Below, piece by piece: positions 24,941-34,455 of a DNA stretch of 47,364 nt (position 1 is the stretch's first letter; each line of letters opens with the position of its first letter). The position numbers and the translations under genes were made by a program. The notes beneath the pieces are model-generated. The model saw only the letters and a program-made list of their open reading frames with translations. It did not search any database and was not told where the DNA came from. This stretch comes from Nostocales cyanobacterium LEGE 11386 (GTDB taxonomy: Bacteria; Cyanobacteriota; Cyanobacteriia; Cyanobacteriales; Nostocaceae), in contig JADEXK010000047.1 in assembly GCA_015207155.1 (NCBI GenBank), positions 1-47,364 on the forward strand, written 5' to 3'.

Positions 24941-26203
24941 ATGTATCCCCCACCCCAAATTCAACCTTTAGAACGTTTGCAAATTCAAGATGGTTTACTG
25001 GTCAATGCGGAACGATGGAAGCGATCGCATGATTACCATCGTCAGCGTCAAAATATTCATTATCAGTCGCTCAATCAACCGGGGATTGTTTGTGGTTTGG
25101 GTGTGAGTTTGATTCCTGCTCCCAAAGATGTCCCCTCGCAATACAATGATCAGCGATGGTTGCAGATTCAGCCAGGGATCGCCATTGATGTAGTTGGTAA
25201 CCCGATTGTTGTCTCACAACCGATAGATTTTCGCATAGCGGCGGATATTACAGAAGAAAAACCCCGCCTCATTTATATTGTGGTGAGTTATGTAGACCCG
25301 GAAAACTTGCAACGTCAGCAAGTAAAAGAGTTTGAGCCGGAAACTTTTCGCATTGATGAAAAAACCACGCCTCCAGATGCTATGGAGGTGGAATTGTGCC
25401 GGATTTTGCTGCAATCGGGATTAGTTAATCTTAAAAATCCCCAAGATGTATTTTATCCAGGTCTGAATTGTTTGGACTTCCGCCATCGTCCAATAGCGCG
25501 ATCGCGTCCTAGTGCGATCGTCAGTGTCGCTCACCTGGAAACCGTCCCAGCACAAAACCCCAACAGTTTTGCTAATCTCTCTTACTTACTCAAATCTACA
25601 GGCAATCTTACCAGTACCTTCCAGGGAGCCGAGCAAATTGATCGACTAGCCTTTCCTCTACAGGATATTACTAGAGCGATCGCCTATGATTTGCTCTTCA
25701 CCACTGGTCGTCAGCCAATATCTCTAGATATACAAGAATTAACTGACCTCAAAAGCTATTTAGATACTGGCGGAGTCCTGCTGATAGAATCCCCCACTGA
25801 TGCTATCGACCGACTAGATAGTATTTTGGATCTCACCGAAAAATTAGATACGCCTTTAGAAGATTTGCGCCGATTAGACCGCCATCACCCCATGCGGACA
25901 CAACCATTTTTATTTGCAGCCCTCCCCACCTTTAACCAAAAGCCCATTCAAATGTTAATTGCAGGCGGCATTGTTGTAGTAATTGGTGATTTATCAGCCG
26001 CTTGGGGATTAGATGAAAACCTATCTTTACCACGAGAAACGATTCGCACTGCACAAGAATTAGGAGTTAACATTTTACATTTTGCCTGGGCTAGACGACA
26101 AATGACCCAGTTACAACGACAGACTACTTTTACTGCATCAACATCAACCACACCAGCCAAACCCGACGCTTTAAGAAACGTCTTTAACAAATTAGAACAA
26201 TAA
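24941..26203 (+). CDS. CIS-locus protein with C-terminal DUF4159-like domain
   Basis: This 420-residue protein has no signal peptide or TM. The N-terminal half (about 1-195) opens IQPLERLQIQDGLLVNAERW and continues with RQRQNIHYQSLNQPGIVCGL and a beta-rich stretch; similar proteins accompany cyanobacterial injection-system genes. The C-terminal half (about 225-390) resembles DUF4159, a glutamine-amidotransferase-like fold: AYDLLFTTGRQPISLDIQEL, then LKSYLDTGGVLLIES and VNILHFAWARRQMTQLQ. No catalytic triad can be assigned with confidence. It follows the tail protein I gene by 42 bases of GTCCCCT/GTCACCT-type short repeats and precedes the two large TM proteins, so it may link baseplate and anchor. 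Confidence 0.7.
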   Translation: MYPPPQIQPLERLQIQDGLLVNAERWKRSHDYHRQRQNIHYQSLNQPGIVCGLGVSLIPAPKDVPSQYNDQRWLQIQPGIAIDVVGNPIVVSQPIDFRIAADITEEKPRLIYIVVSYVDPENLQRQQVKEFEPETFRIDEKTTPPDAMEVELCRILLQSGLVNLKNPQDVFYPGLNCLDFRHRPIARSRPSAIVSVAHLETVPAQNPNSFANLSYLLKSTGNLTSTFQGAEQIDRLAFPLQDITRAIAYDLLFTTGRQPISLDIQELTDLKSYLDTGGVLLIESPTDAIDRLDSILDLTEKLDTPLEDLRRLDRHHPMRTQPFLFAALPTFNQKPIQMLIAGGIVVVIGDLSAAWGLDENLSLPRETIRTAQELGVNILHFAWARRQMTQLQRQTTFTASTSTTPAKPDALRNVFNKLEQ

Positions 26204-26240
26204 CTCCCCACTTAAATAATTCATCACGTTTCTACTCACT

Positions 26241-26254
26241 CAGCACTCAGCACT
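26241..26254. repeat. Two CAGCACT heptamers
   Basis: Two tandem CAGCACT units lie in the 56-base gap directly ahead of the Ig-TM-WD40 gene, one of at least five such sites in the injection-system operon. Confidence 0.85.
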
Positions 26255-26259
26255 CACTT

Positions 26260-28437
26260 ATGCCAGTAAAACTTATAAATACCAATATTTCTACAAAAGT
26301 ACTTCACTTTAAACCAGGTAGTTCACCAGCATCTTTTGAAGTAAGTGTTGTTAATGAAAGTAATCAGTTTGCTTCTTTTCAATTAGAAATCATCGCCGCA
26401 GGTAGTAGCTCTAGTTTGGGTTCTAATTGGTATGATATTACCCCCGCAGTTAGTACCAAAAATCCACCTGGAGATATGACAAAATTTTACGTGACTATTA
26501 CCGATACACCTATTGCTGGTTTTGTCGGCAAAATGAACGTCATTGTGCGGATTTTTTCATTAGAACTGGGGGATGAAGATAGACAACTATTGCGTTTGAT
26601 GATCGAGCCGGGAACGGGTTCTATACCCATGCACGTGGAGTTACCTGTGCGAGAATTTTCGGCATTACCACAAACACTAATTGAAATACCAGTCCGCGTT
26701 ACTAATCCTAGTCAACTTCCTGCTAGTGTTACGCTGCGATTTTGTGGGTTAGAACCAAAATGGCTGCTAGATGGTGTTGAACAACAATTACAAATTGTGG
26801 CGGGTGCTAAAGCTGAAACATCTTTTTTGTGCCAATTACCAGTTCCTGAAGAAGTTGCCAGTAAGACATATCCTTTCACTATTGAAGCTACCCATCTCAA
26901 CGGTTACCCATCTTCTAGTCCCGAAGGGTTAATTAAAGTGCTACCAGGGGGATTTATCGATTTTCAGTGCATTCCTGAAAAGCAACGAATACCCGCATCT
27001 CGCACTTGGTTACCCCAGTGGCGCACTAACTCGACTACTTATATTCTTGAGTGTCATAATGCCAGCAATTTAAGCGAACAGGTACATATTGAATTCAAGA
27101 AAGGTGATGAAGACCAGCCAAAATGCTTCTGGGAAATTACACCAGAAATAGTAGAATTAAATCCAGGTAATACAGAGAATTTTCAGTTATTGGTGAGTAA
27201 GCGGCGACGGTGGTTCGGTCTAGCTCAAAAACTTTCTTTTATAGTTAAAGCTATTGTATCAGACCAGCGTATGAATGTTACCAATGAAAACCAATTTTTA
27301 AGGCTGACTATTCATCCTGTGCTTCATCCCTGGCTACAATTGATATTATTAATTTTGCTGCTTTCTTTACTCTGGGCTGCATCATGGCTCAACCCCAATA
27401 GCCCTTTTTTCGGGCATCAGCGTTCTGTAAATTCTGTGCAGTTCAATGGAGTTGGTGATAAAGCTGTAAGTGGCTCTCAAGACCAAAGTATAATCAGATG
27501 GCGTGTTGCTGGTTTCACTAATCCCTTCATCAATCAACACGATGGAAAGATGTCCAAAGATGCTGGCAAATCTGTAAGAGTTGTCCGCTATAAACCTGTA
27601 GATAATGATGTGGTGGCGGCAGGTTTGGAAAATGGTGAAATCCAACTTTGGAATGTTCTTGGAGGCACTAATAATTACAAAGCTAGTTTATCTATTAATA
27701 AAGATGATCGTGTCTTAGCTCTGGAGTTTAGCCAAAGTTCACGCTCTTTATTTAGTGGTCATGGCAGTGGTTTGGTTGTGCAGTGGGATATGAATGATGC
27801 TCTTTTACGTAGTTCCACAAGTGTTCAACAACCTGTGATGATTAATCAACCTTTAAAGACACAGCAAGTTGATTTTGCTATTTATGGTTTTGCGCTTATT
27901 GGGCAAGAGAGACAAAATTTATTAATAGGAGGTAGATACAATAATTTAGTCATGTGGAATCGGTCACAGGATAATTTAATACCAATACAATATAATCCTC
28001 CAGGAGGACAAAATGATTATATTGTCGGTGTAGATAGTGCAGAATACAAACCTAATCGGTTAGTTACGGCTGACAATAATGGGCAAATTACTTTGTGGGA
28101 TATGCAATCATGTGTGAGTAATAATAATGGTCAATGTGAAGTTATTGATCGCTGGTCTAGTGGTCATGGTGGTAAGGCGGTACGCTCGGTTGCTATTAGT
28201 AATGATGGTTGTTATTTGGCAAGTGGGGGAGATGATAATCGTGTGATGTTATGGCCGTTAACAACGGCAGGTGTTCGAGCTGTTCCGAATGGTCAATTAG
28301 TACGTTCTGCTGCTCAAAAATTTAATAGTGTTGATATTAAAGTGGTTAATCAACGTGTTTTGATTATTAGTGCTAATGATAATAATCATGTGAGGGTGGA
28401 TGTGAAGCCAGACCAAAATTCGCAGTGTGGAATATGA
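26260..28437 (+). CDS. Ig-like / single TM / WD40 propeller protein, candidate membrane anchor
   Basis: This 725-residue protein has no signal peptide. Residues 1-350 are beta-sandwich (CARDB/Ig-like) modules, for example FEVSVVNESNQFASFQLEII and CHNASNLSEQVHIEFKKG. One TM follows at about 357-378 (WLQLILLILLLSLLWAASWL), and then a beta-propeller at about 385-720 with WD40 features: GHQRSVNSVQFN, AVSGSQDQSIIRWRV, GEIQLWNVLG, TADNNGQITLWDM and GHGGKAVRSVAISNDGCYLA. With one TM the Ig part and the propeller fall on opposite faces of a membrane. The Ig-plus-TM layout is shared with the next large protein, suggesting a paralogous anchoring module. In this locus a role in holding the baseplate to the thylakoid or plasma membrane is plausible but unproven. 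Confidence 0.82.
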   Translation: MPVKLINTNISTKVLHFKPGSSPASFEVSVVNESNQFASFQLEIIAAGSSSSLGSNWYDITPAVSTKNPPGDMTKFYVTITDTPIAGFVGKMNVIVRIFSLELGDEDRQLLRLMIEPGTGSIPMHVELPVREFSALPQTLIEIPVRVTNPSQLPASVTLRFCGLEPKWLLDGVEQQLQIVAGAKAETSFLCQLPVPEEVASKTYPFTIEATHLNGYPSSSPEGLIKVLPGGFIDFQCIPEKQRIPASRTWLPQWRTNSTTYILECHNASNLSEQVHIEFKKGDEDQPKCFWEITPEIVELNPGNTENFQLLVSKRRRWFGLAQKLSFIVKAIVSDQRMNVTNENQFLRLTIHPVLHPWLQLILLILLLSLLWAASWLNPNSPFFGHQRSVNSVQFNGVGDKAVSGSQDQSIIRWRVAGFTNPFINQHDGKMSKDAGKSVRVVRYKPVDNDVVAAGLENGEIQLWNVLGGTNNYKASLSINKDDRVLALEFSQSSRSLFSGHGSGLVVQWDMNDALLRSSTSVQQPVMINQPLKTQQVDFAIYGFALIGQERQNLLIGGRYNNLVMWNRSQDNLIPIQYNPPGGQNDYIVGVDSAEYKPNRLVTADNNGQITLWDMQSCVSNNNGQCEVIDRWSSGHGGKAVRSVAISNDGCYLASGGDDNRVMLWPLTTAGVRAVPNGQLVRSAAQKFNSVDIKVVNQRVLIISANDNNHVRVDVKPDQNSQCGI

Positions 28438-28490
28438 CTGAACTGCCTTTTATGAGGATTTTCAAGAGATAAATTATTGAAATAAACAAA

Positions 28491-28516
28491 CCACAGAGAC
28501 ACGGAGGGCACGGAGA
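28491..28516. repeat. CCACAGAGACACGGAGG-type interspersed repeat
   Basis: This sits in the 231-base gap 28438-28668. A similar segment (CCACAGAGATGCAGAGAACA) occurs at 31411-31436. Both are intergenic and look like one degenerate, mobile-type short repeat common in Nostoc-like genomes. No gene was seen in the rest of the gap. Confidence 0.5.
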
Positions 28517-28668
28517 ATTAAGAAATGGAGAGGTTTATTGCGTTAGTTTTTATAGGATATTTTTTATTTATTCGCCGTTTGCCCTTGGTATTGTTGCAGA
28601 TAAGGCTTTAGACACCAAGAAATTGCATAATTTAGGTTGTTAATTTAATTTTTTCTAGGGGGATCAGC

Positions 28669-31401
28669 ATGACTACTACAAATTCAAGACCTGGTTTGAG
28701 TATGTTAGAGGTGCTGACGCTACCGCCTCAACAACGTAAGCTGGTGCAGTGGATGATCAAGAGGTCGCCTGAAGCTGTAACTTTAGCTGAAGCGTCTTTT
28801 GAGATCGATTTGAATCAACAAGCTACTCTGGATTTGTTGGATGAGTTGGTTGAGCAAGGTTTTGTGCAGGAAGTTTTAACTTCTGGTGAGGTGAAATATC
28901 GCATTAATCTTGCTGCTAAACGAGGAATTCAACAACAAAATATCCAACAAAGTTTGGCTCCTGGTAATCCCCTGGCAATAATTTTTAATCCTTCTGGGGA
29001 TTATGCTGTGCAGGCTGGTTCTCGGTTTGAAATTTCTGTAACGGTAACAAATAAAGGTGTTGAAAGTGCATTAATTGATGTTTTTATTGATGAGTTATCC
29101 CCTCAATTAATTCAATGGTGTGATGCACCTCACCAAAGATTGGCATTAGGGCCTAACTCATTAGGTGAAATATTTTTTCAGTTTGATGTGCCTGTAACGG
29201 CAATCCCTAGTACTTACAATTATTTGATAATTGTTGATGCACCTCTGCATTATCCAGAGCATACACCGATTCGTCATCAGTCGCGGCTTCAGGTTTTGCC
29301 TGCAATTGAAACGGTTGTGCGCGTTAGTGATCCGACATTTACACTGCTACCACCGACTAGTTCGCGATCGCCTGCACCAATTCCACCAGGAGGTATGCTA
29401 CAAGTTAGTGTCAATGTCCACAACCGTTCTGACCGAGTAGACCGTTTTCGTTTGAGTTGTCTGGATTTTGATGAAAGTTGGTTGAGTGTTCGTTACCCAG
29501 AAGGTTTGGAAAGGGCGGGATTGATTATCCCTAATATGGGTTTGAATCTGAATCCTGATGAGAAGGGTGAAATTATACTGCTGTTTAATCCGCCGATAAG
29601 TGCGATCGCTGGTCTTTATTATCCTACGATCCAGTTACACTCTGCCAACAGTCCAGACTTGGCGCTGTTGGATGTGGTGTATTTGGAAATTTTGCCATCC
29701 TATCTGCTGAACGTGGAACTAATGACGGTTGTGGGTAGGGTGAGACGCAACGGCGGGGTGTTTGCAGTCAAGTTGATGAATGCGGGTAACACTGCACGGG
29801 AAATTATTTGTCAGCCGATTGCAGCTGATGAAGATAAATGCTGTACTTATACCATTTCTCCGGCACAGATGCGTTTGTTACCAGGAGAAAAAGCTAATTC
29901 ACAATTGACAGTGACACCAGTTCAATGGTGGCGTCGGCCGATTTTTGGGGCCGGAAGATTGCTGAGTTTTCGCCTTGAATTGGCAGACCAACAACAATTG
30001 CCTTTATCTTATAATTCCCTACCAGGAACTTTAATTTGGGAACCACGCCCTTGGTGGCAATTTATTTTGGTGTTGCTAACGGGTTTGGGAACTTTAGTAG
30101 CGATCGCCTTTTTGCTATGGTGGTTATTGCGATCGCCTGCACCCCCGAAAATTCGACAATTTAATTCGCCAGATACTGCATATCAACAAGCTAATAATGA
30201 CTTTATTCGTTTGAGTTGGCAAATTCACAACCCTAAAACACTGCAAAGTTTATCTCTAAATGGTTTGTTTGCTGATGGTACTACAGCAGTGCAACCAATT
30301 ATTTATAACTTTAATCATGGAATTCCCGATGAACTCCAGCAATTTTGTCAGATGGGAGCAGTATTAACTTGTTCTTATGTACCCACAGATGCTCGTAAAC
30401 CTGGAGATTACATTTTTGAACTGCAAGCGTTTAATAAAAGAAATCCCGAAACAGCAACTGATTTGGTGAAAACTAATACTATTAAAATTACTCCAACTTC
30501 TCCTGTTCCCCCGCCCAAAATTTTGGAGTTTGCCTCTACCTTGCCTGTATATCGAGAAGCGCCAGTAAATTTAGCAAATAATACTGGAATTAGACCAGAT
30601 ACAATTCGTTTGAATTGGAAAATTAATGATTTAGCCAAAATAAAAGAATTACGAGTAATTGGGCGATCGCCTGAAGGAATAGTTAACAGTCAACTCCAAA
30701 CTTATAATTTCAGTCAAGGTATTCCCAATCAACTTAGTGCTTTTTGCCAACAAAAGCAAAATCAACTCAGTTGTCAAAATGTCCCTGCGAATAATCGTGA
30801 GCCGGGAAAGTATATGTTTGAACTTCAGCTATTTTCCCCAACTGATAATGCTGAACCAACAGCGTCGCAAAAAACAGATGTTATTCAAGTCCAACCACTT
30901 ATTAGTAATATTGCAACATTCACTATTAATGGTGCAAGTCCACCGCCTAAATATTCAATTTTAATTAATCCTAATCAATCCAGTCAAGCTATTAATTTAT
31001 CTTGGCAAGTGGAAGGTAGTAGAAATCTCAAAGTTGAACTATTACCGGCTCCAGGAGATGTTAGCCGCACAGGTACTATTGAATATCCCATTAGTCAACA
31101 ACCCGGTAGTGAAAAAATTACTTTACAAGTGACTAATCCTGCTGGTGAAATAATTAGTCGCTCAGTCATTATTGAAACTTTTCTCCCACCTGTTCCGCCA
31201 ACAATTGCACCATCAAATATACCTCCTGTAATTCCATCACCTCTACCCGGACAATCTACACAAACTCCTGGTAATACGGGTGATACTCAAGCTACACCAT
31301 CCCCTGCTTCTAGTTCTCCGCCGACTCCAACTCCTGGTTCACCTGCACCTTCCCAACCAGGAAAACTTTCGCCTTTAGAATTACCGCCAGGGTTTGATTA
31401 A
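28669..31401 (+). CDS. Winged-helix / Ig-like / single TM / Pro-rich protein, candidate membrane anchor
   Basis: This 910-residue protein starts with a winged-helix-like domain (about 10-85: LPPQQRKLVQWMIKRSPEAV, then LAEASFEIDL, LDLLDELVEQGFV and a GEVKYRI wing), unusual at the head of a membrane protein. Ig/CARDB-like modules follow to about residue 455. A single TM lies at about 463-487 (WQFILVLLTGLGTLVAIAFL), then two or three further beta modules with repeated motifs (YNFNHGIPDELQQFCQ and YNFSQGIPNQLSAFCQ are two copies of one unit), and a Pro/Ser/Thr-rich tail. The layout before the TM parallels the preceding WD40 protein. It may anchor the injection system to a membrane, with the C-terminal part in the lumen or periplasm. 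The winged helix may serve protein-protein contacts instead of DNA binding. It ends the CIS gene run. Confidence 0.78.
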   Translation: MTTTNSRPGLSMLEVLTLPPQQRKLVQWMIKRSPEAVTLAEASFEIDLNQQATLDLLDELVEQGFVQEVLTSGEVKYRINLAAKRGIQQQNIQQSLAPGNPLAIIFNPSGDYAVQAGSRFEISVTVTNKGVESALIDVFIDELSPQLIQWCDAPHQRLALGPNSLGEIFFQFDVPVTAIPSTYNYLIIVDAPLHYPEHTPIRHQSRLQVLPAIETVVRVSDPTFTLLPPTSSRSPAPIPPGGMLQVSVNVHNRSDRVDRFRLSCLDFDESWLSVRYPEGLERAGLIIPNMGLNLNPDEKGEIILLFNPPISAIAGLYYPTIQLHSANSPDLALLDVVYLEILPSYLLNVELMTVVGRVRRNGGVFAVKLMNAGNTAREIICQPIAADEDKCCTYTISPAQMRLLPGEKANSQLTVTPVQWWRRPIFGAGRLLSFRLELADQQQLPLSYNSLPGTLIWEPRPWWQFILVLLTGLGTLVAIAFLLWWLLRSPAPPKIRQFNSPDTAYQQANNDFIRLSWQIHNPKTLQSLSLNGLFADGTTAVQPIIYNFNHGIPDELQQFCQMGAVLTCSYVPTDARKPGDYIFELQAFNKRNPETATDLVKTNTIKITPTSPVPPPKILEFASTLPVYREAPVNLANNTGIRPDTIRLNWKINDLAKIKELRVIGRSPEGIVNSQLQTYNFSQGIPNQLSAFCQQKQNQLSCQNVPANNREPGKYMFELQLFSPTDNAEPTASQKTDVIQVQPLISNIATFTINGASPPPKYSILINPNQSSQAINLSWQVEGSRNLKVELLPAPGDVSRTGTIEYPISQQPGSEKITLQVTNPAGEIISRSVIIETFLPPVPPTIAPSNIPPVIPSPLPGQSTQTPGNTGDTQATPSPASSSPPTPTPGSPAPSQPGKLSPLELPPGFD

Positions 31402-31473
31402 TTGGACGAACCACAGAGATGCAGAGAACACGGAGTTAGGAGAAATAAAGAGTTTTATTGTGTAAATAAAAAT

Positions 31474-33873
31474 ATGAAATTAAAGTCTTATTTTTTGGCT
31501 AGAAATATCCTACTGTTAAGTTATAGTTTTGGGTTAACTTTTACTTGTTTACCTTTATCTGCATCAACGCCAAATCAAACTCTAGAAGCTCGTCAATATC
31601 GTGCTAATCTACTGTTAAATTTAGGTAATAGACAATTAACTACAGGACAATTTGCGGCGGCTTTAGCGACTTTGCAAGAGTCTATGCAGCTTTATCAAGA
31701 AATAGGCGATCGCACGGGGGAAGCTAATACTTTATTACGCTTAGGCGAAACTCATTTTACTCTTGGTAAGTATCAACGGGCGATTTCTTTATATCAACAA
31801 AGTTTAGAAATTATGCAAGCATTGGGTAATCAACCAAGTATAGCCCAAATTTTTGAACATCTCAGTAATACATACTTACATATTGGTGAGCAAGAGTTAG
31901 CTAAAGAATTTCAAGAAAAAGCTGTCGTATTGAGACGGGAAATTGCTAATCCCCATCAAGAAGCGGCGTTTTTAAGTAATGTTGGTTTGGGACATCAAAC
32001 AGTAGGTGAATATCAACAAAGTATTGCGTTTCATTCTCAGCAGCTAAAAGTTTCTCAGGAAACCAATAATCGTCAATTGCAAATTTATTCGTTACAAAAT
32101 ATCGCCTTCGCTTATCGACAATTAAGGGAATTTCCCCAGGCGATCGCTTTCTATCAGCAAGGCTTAGAAATTGCTAATCAGTTGGGTGATGTTTCTTTGG
32201 CAAGTAACATTTTAAATCAATTAGCCCAAACTTATGAATTACAAGGAGATTTTCATCAGGCGATCGCTTTTTATCAGCAGCAGTTAACACTGATAGAAAA
32301 ATCTGATTATATTATCAAAGCTGCTTTAATTCAACAATTAGGACGTGCTTATACTTCTTTAAAAGAATACGAAAAAGCGCTATCACTTTATCAAGAACAA
32401 TTAACATCCGCCAAAGCTACCAAAGATATTTTTACAGAGGGAATAGCTTTAAACAATTTAGCATTTTTTAGCCTAAAATCTGGTGAATTTACCGAGGCTG
32501 AGGCACATCTGCAAAAGAGCATCAAAATTTGGCAATCTCTCCGTGCTGATTTAGGCAATACAAATGATTTTACTTTTGAACAAGCTAACACCTATCGTCT
32601 ATTACAACAAGTATTTATTGCTCAAGAGAAACCGGAAGCTGCTTTAGAAATTGCTGAACAAGGTAGCATAATATCATTTTTAAATTTACTGGGAATGCGG
32701 TTAGCTGATGAATCAGTCGGCACTAATTTAAAAGTTGCACCCAAGCAAATTATATTACCAACAATTAAAAATATTCAAACAGTTGCTCAAGAGCGAAAAG
32801 CTACTTTAGTTAAATATGCAATTATTTCAGATGAGGAAATTTATGTTTGGGTGATTCAACCAACAGGTAAAATTACATTTAGGCAAATTAACTCCAAATC
32901 AGAAAATACAATTTCTCCTATTAATTCCATCACCGAAGTTATTGCCAGTATTCCTGCATCTTTGGGTTTACCAAATCAGGAAAAAATATCAAATAATAAT
33001 GCTAAACCTTTACTACAACTCAATCAGCTATTAATCAAACCAATTGCCGACTTATTACCAAAAAATCCTACAGAACAGGTAATTTTTATTCCCCAAGATG
33101 AATTATGGTTGATTCCCTTCCCGGCTTTGGTTGATATTTATGGCCAATACTTGATTGAAAAACACACAATTACCACAATACCAGCGATTCAAATCCTTAA
33201 TTTAACTAAAGAGCGCCGTAACAGAACTGGTGGTAGTAAAGTTGTAGTAGTGGGTAATCCTACCATGCCTGCAATTGCCCAATCAATTAATGAAACACCG
33301 CAGCTATTACCATCATTAGTCAATGCTGAACAAGAAGCATTAGAAATTGCCGATTTCTTCAAAACTACCGCTTTAATTGGTAATCAAGCAACGAAATCCG
33401 CAATTGTGCCTTTGTTACCAAATGCCAAAACCATTCATTTAGCAACTTACGGCATATTAGATGATGTTAACAGACAAGGCATACCAGGCGCGATCGCCCT
33501 AGCTAGTGCTGGTGATACTAACGGACTACTCACCGCCAGCGAAATTCTCAATTTGTATACCCAACCCAAAGGAAAGCGTTTACGCGCTAATTTAGCCTTT
33601 CTCAGTGCAGGTGAAACTGGTAATAACAGCACTGGTAAGGGTGTGCTGGGTTTAACTTTAGCACTGATTCATGCTGGTATTCCTAGTATAATTATCTCCC
33701 AATGGGCAACACCTGATATTCCCACATCTGCGTTTACTACTGAGTTTTATCGTCACTTACAACAGAATCCTCATAAAGCCCAAGCTTTGCGTAATGCTAT
33801 GTTAGCAACTATGAAAGAACACCCCAATCCCAGAGATTGGGCAGCATTCAGTTTAATTGGAGAAGCACGTTAA
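31474..33873 (+). CDS. TPR-CHAT protein with degenerate CHAT catalytic residues
   Basis: ATG 31474 is chosen over TTG 31402 because a signal-like sequence begins there (FLARNILLLSYSFGLTFTCL, cleavage near SAS) and the DNA between is an interspersed repeat. The product is 799 residues. About eight TPRs (residues 45-400, for example QAIAFYQQGLEIANQLGD) precede a C-terminal CHAT domain (about 470-799). CHAT domains are caspase-like proteases whose catalytic His lies in an ATHG motif and Cys in LSAC. Here these read ATYG (Tyr659) and LSAG (Gly713), so both catalytic residues are missing, although the surrounding fold motifs are kept (EILNLY, GKGVLGLTLALIHAGIPS, IISQWATPD). A binding or scaffold role is likely. 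It follows the CIS run by 72 bases and may be co-expressed. Confidence 0.9.
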   Translation: MKLKSYFLARNILLLSYSFGLTFTCLPLSASTPNQTLEARQYRANLLLNLGNRQLTTGQFAAALATLQESMQLYQEIGDRTGEANTLLRLGETHFTLGKYQRAISLYQQSLEIMQALGNQPSIAQIFEHLSNTYLHIGEQELAKEFQEKAVVLRREIANPHQEAAFLSNVGLGHQTVGEYQQSIAFHSQQLKVSQETNNRQLQIYSLQNIAFAYRQLREFPQAIAFYQQGLEIANQLGDVSLASNILNQLAQTYELQGDFHQAIAFYQQQLTLIEKSDYIIKAALIQQLGRAYTSLKEYEKALSLYQEQLTSAKATKDIFTEGIALNNLAFFSLKSGEFTEAEAHLQKSIKIWQSLRADLGNTNDFTFEQANTYRLLQQVFIAQEKPEAALEIAEQGSIISFLNLLGMRLADESVGTNLKVAPKQIILPTIKNIQTVAQERKATLVKYAIISDEEIYVWVIQPTGKITFRQINSKSENTISPINSITEVIASIPASLGLPNQEKISNNNAKPLLQLNQLLIKPIADLLPKNPTEQVIFIPQDELWLIPFPALVDIYGQYLIEKHTITTIPAIQILNLTKERRNRTGGSKVVVVGNPTMPAIAQSINETPQLLPSLVNAEQEALEIADFFKTTALIGNQATKSAIVPLLPNAKTIHLATYGILDDVNRQGIPGAIALASAGDTNGLLTASEILNLYTQPKGKRLRANLAFLSAGETGNNSTGKGVLGLTLALIHAGIPSIIISQWATPDIPTSAFTTEFYRHLQQNPHKAQALRNAMLATMKEHPNPRDWAAFSLIGEAR

Positions 33874-34065
33874 CAGTTCAATACTGAGATACGGCTCTAC
33901 CTTAATTCTTTTCGGCATTTCTCATACTTATTCTCCCTTTTTTATTATAAGCAATTATTCGTGCATAATATGATACACTACCTTGTGATAGTAGCTAAAG
34001 TACCATACTTAGTAATATCACAAGATAATGTTTAACCAAACAGCACGCTTAAACGTGTACAGATA

Positions 34066-34353
34066 ATGCAAAATAGTTCAAATTTAATTCCCGAATTTGA
34101 AACATTATTTAGACAGAAATTAAAATTAAATAATTGTAAGCTGAAGAAGAAAAAACAAGAGAATAATTATGAAATTATTACTCCAGCCAAAGATGTTTTT
34201 TTAATGTATTGGTGCGACTTTCCAGAAATTAACTTGATATATCAGCCTATAGGGATACGCACAAAGCAGACAATAGTTTATGAACGAGCCATCCGCTCTC
34301 ACATTAATTATTGTGTGAGTAGTCTCCAGGATAATCCTCAGACCCCTGTTTAA
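34066..34353 (+). CDS. Small hypothetical protein
   Basis: This 95-residue protein is Asn/Lys-rich, with a Lys-rich KLKKKKQENN stretch near residue 30 and a YWCDFPEINLIYQ segment. There is no TM, signal peptide or recognised family. The frame is open and has plausible composition, but no strong Shine-Dalgarno site. It is convergent with the orphan nifH and lies 102 bases from it. Confidence 0.5.
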   Translation: MQNSSNLIPEFETLFRQKLKLNNCKLKKKKQENNYEIITPAKDVFLMYWCDFPEINLIYQPIGIRTKQTIVYERAIRSHINYCVSSLQDNPQTPV

Positions 34354-34455
34354 AGTTAGTTAATATCTTGTCTTATTCTCAATACTTGCAATCAGGTAAC
34401 TGATGCAAGATATATGTTAAGGATGTTTGGGGTGGGTAGCACCCACCCTCAAGCA

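Noticed and set aside
31402..31473. TTG start for the TPR-CHAT gene
   Set aside because: The stretch is an interspersed repeat (CCACAGAGATG type) and the signal-like sequence begins at ATG 31474.
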